From assembly GCA_965247425.1 (NCBI GenBank), contig OZ252023.1, forward strand, positions 1,116,001 through 1,180,000: a DNA stretch of 64,000 nucleotides. The letters are read 5' to 3'. Positions 55,139 through 62,687 of the stretch are shown one piece after another (the stretch's first letter is position 1; every line of letters begins with the position of its first letter). The notes beneath the pieces were generated by a model. That model did no database searches, had not been told where the DNA came from, and was given only the letters and a program-made list of their open reading frames with translations. The position numbers were made by a program, and so were the translations under genes. Source of the DNA: CAZOZZ01 sp965247425. Its GTDB lineage: Bacteria > Acidobacteriota > Terriglobia > 20CM-2-55-15.

Positions 55139-55951
55139 TCAGGACGTGGTTTGTTTCGCGGGTTTCTCCTTTCCAGGCGGATGCCGTGGTTTCTGTCGTT
55201 TCTCCAACGTGCGCCGAAACCGGAAGGATTCGGTTCCGGTCTCGATGATGTGAGCGCGATCGGTTATCCGGTCCAGCAACGCCTTGCACAGCCGAACATT
55301 GGGAAACACCTGGGTCCATTCCGAGAACGGCAGATTCGTTGTCAAGATCACCGTCGCCCGCTCGGCTCGATCCGAGATGACTTGAAAGAGGAGTTCGGCG
55401 CCGAGGTCTGCCATCGGGACATAGCCGACTTCGTCGATGGCAATCAACTCGTATCGGAACCATCGGGCCAGAACCCGGCGGAACTGGTCGTTGTGTTGGG
55501 CCTCGACCAACTCGTTGATCAAGCCGGCGGCCGTCGTAAAGCGAACCCGCTTCTTCTGCCGACAAGCGGCCACGCACAGTCCTGTGGCCAGGTGCGTCTT
55601 GCCCGTTCCACACTCCCCGATCAGGACGACAGGTTCGGCGTGTTCTAAATAGCCACCGTCTGCGAGTCCACGGATCCGGTTGGCTGGAACCTTCGACCGC
55701 GAGAAGTCAAAGTCCTCGAGTGTCTTCATTCGAGGGAAACGTGCGGCTTGAATCCGCCGGGCCACGGTGTTCCGTTCGCGTTCTTCAACTTCCATCGCCA
55801 GCAAGGCTTCCAGATACCGTGTGTAGGTGTGCTCTTCCCGCTGGGCCTGCTCGGCCATGGCCGCAAACTGCGTTCCGATCGTGGGCGTCCGGAGAGCTTT
55901 ACAGTACTGCTGAATCGCCGCCTGTTCGACCCCGCCGGCTGTGGCGGACAC
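55139..55951 (-). CDS. istB: IstB-type ATPase (second IS21 lineage)
   Basis: A 270-residue AAA+ helper protein with GECGTGKTHLATGLCVAA (Walker A), LIAIDEVGYVPM (Walker B) and VILTTNLPFSEW (sensor). It is a different lineage from the istB at 41205. It is intact, but its IstA partner is truncated, so the element cannot move by itself. It starts at the istA stop. Confidence 0.92.
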   Translation of the reverse strand: MSATAGGVEQAAIQQYCKALRTPTIGTQFAAMAEQAQREEHTYTRYLEALLAMEVEERERNTVARRIQAARFPRMKTLEDFDFSRSKVPANRIRGLADGGYLEHAEPVVLIGECGTGKTHLATGLCVAACRQKKRVRFTTAAGLINELVEAQHNDQFRRVLARWFRYELIAIDEVGYVPMADLGAELLFQVISDRAERATVILTTNLPFSEWTQVFPNVRLCKALLDRITDRAHIIETGTESFRFRRTLEKRQKPRHPPGKEKPAKQTTS

Positions 55952-56575
55952 TAGACCACCTCCGCAGTGAGCAGTGCATCGTAAGTATTCACCTCCGGCA
56001 GGGGCCGCTCATAAGCGCGTAGTGCGGCCACTTCCAGTCGCGGCGCCGCCGGCCGGTCGAATCGGGCCTCGGTCATCAGGTAGCGCGCCGCGGCGGCATC
56101 GGAGCATCCCAGGCGCAGGGCTTGTTGGAATGCGGAATCCAGCTCGCTATAGCCATGTTCCCGGCCCAGTAGGAGCAACTCCACCATTGCGCGGGTCCCA
56201 TTCTGTTTTCCGTTGCGATCGATCAACGTCTGCCAGAACTCGTCATAGCTTTTCGGCCATCGGCCCTGTTGCCGCCATTGCTCCAGAGGCTTGCTCCCGG
56301 CCAGCGCGCCCGGCTTCCGCTCCAACACCTCCAGATAATGTTCCAGATTGAAGAAGTGCTGGCCGTTTCCATATCCTCGCTCATGCCGCGCCACGCATCC
56401 GCCATCGTGCCAGACCTCCACGTAGGCCGGAAAAACGCTCGCCCGCACCACAGTCCCGGCCTTGACGGGGGCGGAGTAGAAGTTGTTACGCACAGACGTC
56501 AAACAAATCGTCTGCACCATCAACGCTCCAAAGCCAGCCAGGCCGTCCACAGGAGCAGCACCCCCGACGCGTAAC
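55951..56575 (-). pseudogene. istA: IstA C-terminal half
   Basis: About 205 residues of an IstA-type transposase end (VRNNFYSAPVKAGTVVRASVFPAYVEVWHDGGCVARHERGYGNGQHFFNLEHYL ... LELDSAFQQAL-type helix). The DDE core and HTH are absent. The upstream frame continues out of the IS into the gene fragment at 56576..56707. Confidence 0.85.
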
Positions 56576-56707
56576 GGAGCTAAACAGTGCGTTCCAGAAC
56601 TCATTTCCAAACCGATGGAGGAGCTTTGGGACTTCGACCCGTACATCTTGGGCCGCAGGAATTTCCACAAAGCTGAGCAATTCAGTGGTCGTCATGTTGA
56701 ATGGCAT
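56576..56707 (-). pseudogene. N-terminal fragment of a small virion gene, cut by IS21
   Basis: ATG 56707 gives MPFNMTTTELLSFVEIPAAQDVRVEVPKLLHRFGNEFWNALFSS and then runs into IS21 sequence. It matches the start of the gene at 3486 (MPFTMTPFELFSFIGIPGAQDL). The start overlaps the preceding stop (TAATG). A possible C-terminal half is the minus-strand gene from 61150. Confidence 0.7.
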
Positions 56708-57633
56708 TAGCGCCTCATGTCGAAGACTTTGGAGTATCCATCGCCGCCAGATCCCCCAGCACCACCCGTGCCAGCGCCAGCGCCTCCAGATCCTCCCGCT
56801 ATGGTCAGCGTTCCAGTGTTTGCTACGAGTGTGCGGTAGCCCACAATAATCGGACCGCCACCGCCACCGCCGCCACCGCCAGTATTTCCGCCCGATGCGG
56901 CTGCCCCATCATCGCCCGCTACCGTTATTGTTCCGGTCAAGTCCAGTTTGTCACAGAGCAGAATGAAACACCCACCCCCGCGAGCGCCGAGGCCACCTCT
57001 GGCGATCCCGTCGCCAGCTCCGGAACCCCCTCCGGAGCCCCAGCCGACGAGTTGATTCCGCTGTAGAGCCCAGAGCAGATTGAAGACGTTGGCGTCGATC
57101 TGGGCCGAGATAGCAGGGGAGGTCGCACCGACCGCGTTGACCGTACCGCCTTTCATGGAGCCCGAGGTTCCGATTCCGGTCGTCAACGCGCCGCGGTCCC
57201 CGCCCACTCCGGAACAGTCGATCGTGCCGTAGATTCTTGCCGTCCCTTGAACCGATATGATTAGTCCGCCTGGGAACTGCTGTTTTGCGGTCCAGGTCTT
57301 TCCGGAATCTACCGTGAGGTTCGTCAACTGGTAGATAGGGATGTCCTCGGTGGCGGTCGTATCTGAACTAATTTGCAGATGGCCGTGCCTGCCGTTTCCT
57401 AGAACCCCGCCAAACGGAAGCCCTGCGAACTCTCCGGTCAAAGACTCAATATCCTTTGCGTTCTGGTCCAGCAGGATGGAAAGAGAGCGCAATCTCCTTT
57501 GCCACTCTTCCGTAAAAAAGAGACCGCTACTGTTTTCACCACCACGCCCTGACTGATACTGCGAACCCCGAGACGAGCTGACGGCCGGCCCATTGAAAGC
57601 ATCATCCAGCCTCCATAGATTGTCTTTGGCCAT
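56707..57633 (-). CDS. glycine-rich phage appendage/tail-fibre-like protein (308 aa)
   Basis: The first 80 residues are soluble and helical (MAKDNLWRLDDAF ... EEWQRRLRSLSILLDQNAKDIESL). Then comes a beta-rich region and a C-terminal half with long Gly runs (GWGSGGGSGAGDGIARGGLGARGGG, TGGGGGGGGGP), as in tail-fibre or appendage tips of phages. Start and stop overlap the neighbouring frames (TAATG on both sides). No such gene is in the left tract. The exact role is not known. Confidence 0.6.
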   Translation of the reverse strand: MAKDNLWRLDDAFNGPAVSSSRGSQYQSGRGGENSSGLFFTEEWQRRLRSLSILLDQNAKDIESLTGEFAGLPFGGVLGNGRHGHLQISSDTTATEDIPIYQLTNLTVDSGKTWTAKQQFPGGLIISVQGTARIYGTIDCSGVGGDRGALTTGIGTSGSMKGGTVNAVGATSPAISAQIDANVFNLLWALQRNQLVGWGSGGGSGAGDGIARGGLGARGGGCFILLCDKLDLTGTITVAGDDGAAASGGNTGGGGGGGGGPIIVGYRTLVANTGTLTIAGGSGGAGAGTGGAGGSGGDGYSKVFDMRR

Positions 57634-57698
57634 TAGTGAACCCCGGCGCGTGCTGCAATGCTGGCCCAGCAGGGGATTTCGATAAATTCAAATTGCAT
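57633..57698 (-). CDS. 21-residue leader ORF
   Basis: ATG 57698 after GAAAGGAGAG encodes MQFEFIEIPCWASIAARAGV and a final His, with a stop overlapping the next ATG as TAATG. The start resembles those of the two other small genes (FxFIxIP). It may be a coupled leader peptide or a very small gene. Confidence 0.4.
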   Translation of the reverse strand: MQFEFIEIPCWASIAARAGVH

Positions 57699-57790
57699 TC
57701 TCTCTCCTTTCGGGAAACAACGAATTTAGTTGACATAACACTTGTAGTGCGACATTGGGCGTCTCTTGGAATCAACAACTTACGCCTGAA
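57699..57790 (-). promoter_or_regulatory. conserved leader (copy 2)
   Basis: Minus-strand match to 3385..3485: CATAATAAATTCAGG(C/T)GTAAG, then GAGACGCCCAATGTCGCAC and TATGTCAACT before the GGAGAG. It precedes the 21-codon leader ORF. Confidence 0.45.
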
Positions 57791-57839
57791 TTTATTATGG
57801 GGCCCCTCCTGGGCGTGCGCAGCATTAGCAAAGCTAATT

Positions 57840-58238
57840 TTATCCGCTCTTTCTCGTCCGGCTTTTCAGTCTGCCTTGCGGGAACAATTCCTCTTTCGCC
57901 CATTCTTTCGGAGGCCCGTCTGGGCAGATCCCTTTCACTGAATACTTCGCCCCCATCGCCCTCCACATCGCGGCTTCCTTTGCATTCGCGGCTCGACACT
58001 CAGCCTGTAGCCGTGGCGATCGGAGGCCGTCCTTCCAACTGGCCTTTCGGATCGCCTGGATTCCTTGGGCTGTCTTCGCGCCGGTGCTCTTGCCGCCATG
58101 CAGCCGACATCGACGCTTGCCACGCATTGCGGGGCACTGGCACGGGTTCCCCGGGCGGTTCTTCGCGCCACACCGGGGAGCCTTCCAAACGTCGCCCCCG
58201 ACGTTGCCGTTTCGGAGTCGACCACGGTTTTTCGGCAT
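57840..58238 (-). CDS. HGGxSTG-type phage protein (132 aa)
   Basis: The motif APRCGAKNRPGNPCQCPAMRGKRRCRLHGGKSTGAKTAQGIQAIRKASWKDG is the HGGxSTG domain, common just upstream of terminase genes in phages. Cysteines at both ends and the HGG suggest metal or nucleic-acid binding. ATG 58238 is used. It has no counterpart in the left tract. No terminase follows, so this copy is out of its usual setting. Confidence 0.7.
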   Translation of the reverse strand: MPKNRGRLRNGNVGGDVWKAPRCGAKNRPGNPCQCPAMRGKRRCRLHGGKSTGAKTAQGIQAIRKASWKDGLRSPRLQAECRAANAKEAAMWRAMGAKYSVKGICPDGPPKEWAKEELFPQGRLKSRTRKSG

Positions 58239-58433
58239 TGTTACTTTTTGTTACTCCGTTTTTCGCTGTTCATGGGCTGTCGTGTGAAATCTCTCTGGAA
58301 ATGTCAACTTTTACCAGGTAGTCGAGCCCGCAGTAACTAGCATTTCCTAGCATTTTCCTTGCCCGGGCTACCAGCCGCGACCTTAGCAAACCTTAACAAC
58401 CTGCCCCCCAGCGATACCGTCATTTACCGTCAT

Positions 58434-59093
58434 TCATTCCGCTAACAGTTGAACTTCTTGGGCCTTACCGTCCGGCCCGACAATCCGCGACTGCCCGAGA
58501 GACTTGCGCTCTCGTTCTTTCAGAACTGGGCCAACAAGCTGCTTCCCTGCCCCGCCTTCGGCGAAGACCCTCTCCGTCGCTCCGACCTTGAGCGGAGCTT
58601 TCCCCTTCAGGATGTCTTCCGACTCCCGGGAGAGATCGGCAAGAAGGTCAACGTCCGTGTCGGTCCACTCGTAAGTGTCGAGCCGGTCTGCGAATCCAGA
58701 ATGTCCAACACTGCGAAACATGTTCGAAGCGGCCCGACCCATCGCTTGCCGTTCCTCTTGAGTCGCGCCTTTCATGCTCGCGCCGATCCCGCTGAGGATC
58801 TTGAGCTCGGCCATTCCTTTTTGCAGTTGGTCCTGCTGGAACTTCGCCGCCGCGTTTGGGTCAGCCTGAAGCAATTGCTGATATGCCTGCTCTGGGTCAA
58901 GCCCTTGACTGAGGATCTTACGGACCGCATCTGCCCGCCCCTGCGTGGCCTCCATCTGACCGATCTGCATCCCCTGGATTTTGCCCTGCTGCTGGACGTT
59001 CTTCAGTTGCGAGAGTTCTCGAAACGTGGAGATGGGGCGCTGCCGCTGCCTGGGCGGTTGGACTGATAATGGAATCGCTGGATTGATAGGCAT
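58434..59093 (-). CDS. 'MPINP' virion protein, N-terminal part (219 aa)
   Basis: Shares MPINPAIPLSVQPPRQ and TFRELSQLKNVQ with the 482-residue protein at 3816..5264. From residue about 45 it diverges (GQMEATQGRADAVRKIL ...). It ends at GPDGKAQEVQLLAE, less than half the length of its relative. The region of the relative with LPPDVEAQ is now found as LPPEVEAQ in the chimeric gene at 61223, so this gene has probably been cut. It starts three bases after the interrupted gene. Confidence 0.55.
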   Translation of the reverse strand: MPINPAIPLSVQPPRQRQRPISTFRELSQLKNVQQQGKIQGMQIGQMEATQGRADAVRKILSQGLDPEQAYQQLLQADPNAAAKFQQDQLQKGMAELKILSGIGASMKGATQEERQAMGRAASNMFRSVGHSGFADRLDTYEWTDTDVDLLADLSRESEDILKGKAPLKVGATERVFAEGGAGKQLVGPVLKERERKSLGQSRIVGPDGKAQEVQLLAE

Positions 59094-59192
59094 TTTCTAT
59101 TTCTCCTGTGAATTCAAATATTCGAGTTCTACTTGCGCCACCTGGTCGACAATCCGTTGGCGCTGCTCCGGATCGCGGATTCTTTCTTTTAG

Positions 59193-60930
59193 CCCGGATG
59201 GATCACCAATCGGAGAATCGATCGGTGTTCGGATACGAGAAGCGATTTGCGGCGAGACTTGGAGCTGAGAGTGAGCGAGCCGTGGACATTGGCGGATTTT
59301 GAGCCTGTGACACGGCGACATTTGGCGGGAGATCGGCATGAATGGGCGAGTGCAGGCAGGCCTCGCCGGGAGGCAGATGAGAGGCGCTGTTTTTCGGATC
59401 TGAAGGTTCGGTGTCGTCAGCAACGAAGCGGAATTGATTGCAGGTTTCTCACTATGAGAGCAAAGACGTCGGCATAGGGATAGGCCTCCGACATCGAGAT
59501 CCAGACGTTGCGGACCGTGAGGCGGATACGCGCACCGATCTTAAGAAGCTTCAGACGGATGGTTCCGCATTGGGCATGGGCCATCGCGGTATCTTTGAGA
59601 CCGAGACGACGCAACGCCTGCATAAGCATGTAGGCGGCTGAGGACAGATACAGTCGGAGCTGATTGGCGCGCATGGTTCCCGCACTGGTGCGGTCGGCAA
59701 ATAGATCCAGTTGCTGTTCTTTGATCCGGTTCTCCATGTCGCCGCGTGCGCAATAGAAATCTTCGTAGAGCGCTTGGGCTCCGAGTCGTTCCGGTGGCAG
59801 TGAGGTCACCACGAATCGGGGATTGGCGCCCTTGGCCAGGAACTCGGCTTTGCCAACAACGCGACGAGTGCGGCTCCAGCTCTTTCGAGTCCGGTACAGG
59901 AAATCCTTAAACACTCGTGCCGATTTCCCAGTGGTCTGAAACTCCGCTTCAGCCTGAATCATCTGGTCAGCGATCTCTCGCTTGAGGCGGTCGTTCTTGG
60001 CCAACCCCATCACATAATCGACCTGGTGGGTTTCACACCAGTCCAGTAATGCATCCCGGCAGAATCCGGAATCGGCCCGAATGATGATCGACACGTCCGG
60101 CCAGCTCTGACGGATCTGGCCGACGATACGTTCCAATTCATCGACTGATCCTGCCGCCCCATCGATATTGGACGGGCGCAGCCGAGCGCACAACAGATGC
60201 TCTCCACAGAAGATGTACAAGGGCAGATAGCAGTAGTTGCGGTAGTAGCCGTGAAAGAACCGGCCTTCCTGTTGACCATGGATCGGATCATCGGTCGCGT
60301 CCAGATCCAGAACGATCTCTTCGGGCGCCGTGTTGTCATGGGCTGCCACAAACGCATCGACCATCCAACGATCGATCTTGTCCCCATCCATAGCGATCTT
60401 CTTGTACCGCTCCTGGTCGCCGACTTCGGCGCCGGTCAACTCCAATCGGTTTAGCGTGCTCTTGCCCGCCAACGCCTTTCCCCAGTCGCCGGCCTGTCGT
60501 CGATTCGTTCCCAGCGGATCCGCTTTGTCCACCGCCAACGCAAGCATCGGGTCGGTCCGTAACTGATCGTGATCGTTCAGGTCTTCATATCCCAGGCACA
60601 GCCCGTAGACCCGCTGTCCCAACAGCTCCTTCACGGTGTGTTCGATCAACCGTTGGTCGCGATGATCGCTAAAACACCCCGCCAATCCATCGATCAAACC
60701 GGTCCGCTTTTCGACTTCACGCAGCAGCAGAACTCCAGCGTCAGACGTGATCTTGCCGCCGTCGAAACGCGCCTTCATTTTTCGTTGAAGAAGTCCGTGA
60801 AATTCGAACGTGGTTTGTTTACACTCTGTACTCATAAGGGCCGCCTCCGTTTGGTTTCTGAACCGTTCTCGACAAACGATTTATGCCAAACAGGGCGGCC
60901 TTTTCTGGTCCTTTCGGTGATTTATGCGGG
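59193..60930. mobile_element. IS1380-family insertion sequence, copy 2 (intact)
   Basis: Same 1738-bp length as copy 1, in opposite orientation. The 4-bp target duplication is TTAG at 59189-59192 and 60931-60934. It splits a short phage gene. Confidence 0.95.
59417..60835 (-). CDS. IS1380-family transposase (identical to copy 1)
   Basis: A 472-residue protein with the same sequence as at 23468..24886, including LDLDATDDPIHGQQEG and ARGDMENRIKEQQLDLF. The identity of both copies shows that the element has moved recently, or that one copy has been converted by the other. Confidence 0.95.
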   Translation of the reverse strand: MSTECKQTTFEFHGLLQRKMKARFDGGKITSDAGVLLLREVEKRTGLIDGLAGCFSDHRDQRLIEHTVKELLGQRVYGLCLGYEDLNDHDQLRTDPMLALAVDKADPLGTNRRQAGDWGKALAGKSTLNRLELTGAEVGDQERYKKIAMDGDKIDRWMVDAFVAAHDNTAPEEIVLDLDATDDPIHGQQEGRFFHGYYRNYCYLPLYIFCGEHLLCARLRPSNIDGAAGSVDELERIVGQIRQSWPDVSIIIRADSGFCRDALLDWCETHQVDYVMGLAKNDRLKREIADQMIQAEAEFQTTGKSARVFKDFLYRTRKSWSRTRRVVGKAEFLAKGANPRFVVTSLPPERLGAQALYEDFYCARGDMENRIKEQQLDLFADRTSAGTMRANQLRLYLSSAAYMLMQALRRLGLKDTAMAHAQCGTIRLKLLKIGARIRLTVRNVWISMSEAYPYADVFALIVRNLQSIPLRC

Positions 60931-61222
60931 TTAGGAGCTCGTCCAACATAAATTCAAACGTTTCGTTTATGACGGACTCGCGGTCGATTGTGTTCCATCC
61001 GGCGATGACGACAGGGCATGTGGGCTCAATCATCTGGAACTCGCCGAACGTCTCGGCGGATACGGTCGGACTGAGAGACTCCAGGTCATCGACCGTAGCT
61101 GGATCGATAAGCCAGAAGGTTTTACACACCATACAACTTGGCTGAGGCAATCGGGGAATTGCAGCGTGAGCAGGAAAGAAGAAGGTTCCGAGCCCTGGTG
61201 GTGGGATTTTTGAAGATCGAAG

Positions 61223-62263
61223 GTGGAATTATTTGAAGAGATTCGGCGAGAGCACGAGTTTGGTGTGGGAACGATCCAGGGTGTGGCCCGGCGGCTGGGG
61301 GTGCATCGGCGGATGGTGCGTCAAGCGCTGGGAAACGCCGTGCCGCCGGCGAGGAAGAGCCCGGAGCGGAAGAGGCCGAGGCTGGAGCCGGTCCTCGAAC
61401 CAGACGGAAAGACGATTACGCGAGAACCGATCGGCGCGACAGCGCCAACACCGCGGGCTCCAGAGATACTCCTCCCCCCAGAGGTCGAAGCACAGAAGGC
61501 CCGCCTAGCCGAAGCCAGTGCTTCTGGTATCGCCCAGTCCATGAGGCAGGAAGACGCGCAGTCGATCGCGGACGCGGTGATGCAGGGAGATCAGCCGCCT
61601 ACGTTTACCGGCATGGCGCGGGAAGGTCTGATCGGTCGAATCCGGGCAATTTTCGCCGACAAAGACTTCGACTTTGCCACAGCGGAAAGAGACTGGAAAG
61701 CCATTCAGAGGCACATGTCCACGCTGAACGGACCGCAACAAGTACGGCTCAGACAGGCGGTGGATTTCACGTATCACTCGCTCGATATCGTCGAGAACAT
61801 TTTCCAGGAATGGAAAGACACCGGCCTGCCGAATGAATTTAGAGCGTACAACCGGGCCGCGCTGGAGGCTGCAAAGCAGCTTCCAGGACAAGCCGGCGCG
61901 AGGGCCCAAGCGCTCGAAGCACAAATCAACGATCTCGTGTCAGAGTTGGCCGTTGTGTACCGAGGCGGGAACGCATCGACGGATGAATCTCTGAAGTTGG
62001 CCGCGGAGAGCCTTGGCGCGAACTGGAACGAAGCCACCATGGAACGGGCGCTGAAACTCCTACGCAAGAATCTCCAGGTCCGGCAAAACTCGATTCGACA
62101 GACCGGCCCCGCCGCCATAAGTCCGGGATCGCCGTATGTGCCGCCGACCGGAGGAGCTGAGACAGGAACCATCATCATGATTGGCCCGGGAGGAGAGGAA
62201 TGGGATGTCCCGGCCGACAGGGTGGATCTGTTCAAGGCAAACGGCTACAAGCCGAAGCAGTGA
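61223..62263 (+). CDS. chimera: IstA N-terminus fused to a virion protein C-terminus (346 aa)
   Basis: Residues 1-57 (MELFEEIRREHEFGVGTIQGVARRLGVHRRMVRQ...PPARKSPERKRPRLEPV) are the HTH start of an IS21 IstA. From about residue 60 the protein changes to a charged, helical virion type with EILLPPEVEAQKARLAEA, which matches LPPDVEAQRTRMNQ in the 3816 gene. The join is in frame, with no stop, so a hybrid protein could be made from the IS start (GTG 61223). It was probably formed by deletion between an IS21 copy and the 'MPINP' gene whose front half is at 58434..59093. The virion half ends in GPGGEEWDVPADRVDLFKANGY. Confidence 0.7.
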   Translation: MELFEEIRREHEFGVGTIQGVARRLGVHRRMVRQALGNAVPPARKSPERKRPRLEPVLEPDGKTITREPIGATAPTPRAPEILLPPEVEAQKARLAEASASGIAQSMRQEDAQSIADAVMQGDQPPTFTGMAREGLIGRIRAIFADKDFDFATAERDWKAIQRHMSTLNGPQQVRLRQAVDFTYHSLDIVENIFQEWKDTGLPNEFRAYNRAALEAAKQLPGQAGARAQALEAQINDLVSELAVVYRGGNASTDESLKLAAESLGANWNEATMERALKLLRKNLQVRQNSIRQTGPAAISPGSPYVPPTGGAETGTIIMIGPGGEEWDVPADRVDLFKANGYKPKQ

Positions 62264-62286
62264 AATTCGGCTCTCAGTCGACCCAT

Positions 62287-62646
62287 TCAGCCCGAGCCGC
62301 TCGACCGCCCCTCTGGAGGTTGCAGTGATCCATACAGTATGAACCTGCATGTCCAGAGTATCGGAGGCCCCAGAAGGAAGGGTAGGAGTATGAGTATGGA
62401 CACCACAAAGATAGCCGCCCACAGCGGCTGAGATTGGGGCACGGACACCTCACTCACTCGCAGCTTAGCGCCATGAGCTTCAGGGTTGAATCTCGGCCCT
62501 ACTCCGCCGTCGTCGGCCGAGCCAAACTGTTGCTCGAAATTCAGCGAGGCGCCGCCTTGATACAGGGATACCGCATTGGGCCACAGAAGGAGCCCGAACC
62601 CGACGGCCCACAATACCGACACCACAATCCATGCACGTTTAAGCAT
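62287..62646 (-). CDS. small membrane protein with two segments (119 aa)
   Basis: ATG 62646 gives MLKRAWIVVSVLWAVGFGLLLW (first segment) and a second one near the end, LWAAIFVVSILILLPFLLGPPILW, with a soluble loop between. It lies on the opposite strand between two virion genes, so it may be a moron-type gene or a holin/spanin-like protein, but no motif supports either. The start upstream to 62766 is not used. Confidence 0.5.
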   Translation of the reverse strand: MLKRAWIVVSVLWAVGFGLLLWPNAVSLYQGGASLNFEQQFGSADDGGVGPRFNPEAHGAKLRVSEVSVPQSQPLWAAIFVVSILILLPFLLGPPILWTCRFILYGSLQPPEGRSSGSG

Positions 62647-62687
62647 GGGTACGAGTGTAACCACCCATCGAATAGGAGACAAGAAGA

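Larger units (their letters stand above)
54838..56575. mobile_element. IS21-family remnant: istB plus the 3' half of istA
   Basis: The left edge has two TGGCCCAC units (54862 and 54886) that look like the right-end repeats of an IS21 element. istB and the last 200 or so codons of istA follow on the minus strand. The start of a matching istA lies on the other strand at 61223, and about 240 codons between them are missing. Confidence 0.7.
59097..61150 (-). pseudogene. small phage gene interrupted by IS1380
   Basis: The two parts are 61150-60931 (PQPSCMVCKTFWLIDPATVDDLESL ... FEFMLDELL) and 59192-59097 (LKERIRDPEQRQRIVDQVAQ ... NSQEK). When the 1738-bp IS and one TTAG duplicate are removed, the reading frame joins exactly into about 103 codons. 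The TTG at 61150 may not be the true start; the IS21 edge lies just upstream. The CMVCKTFW stretch resembles the end of the gene at 3486..3786, and both lie directly before an 'MPINP' gene, so this may be the C-terminal half of that gene type. Confidence 0.8.

Noticed and set aside
57755..58321. A 188-codon plus-strand frame opposite the HGGxSTG gene
   Set aside because: Antisense shadow; the shared start with a frame near 3429 simply reflects the conserved leader read on the other strand.
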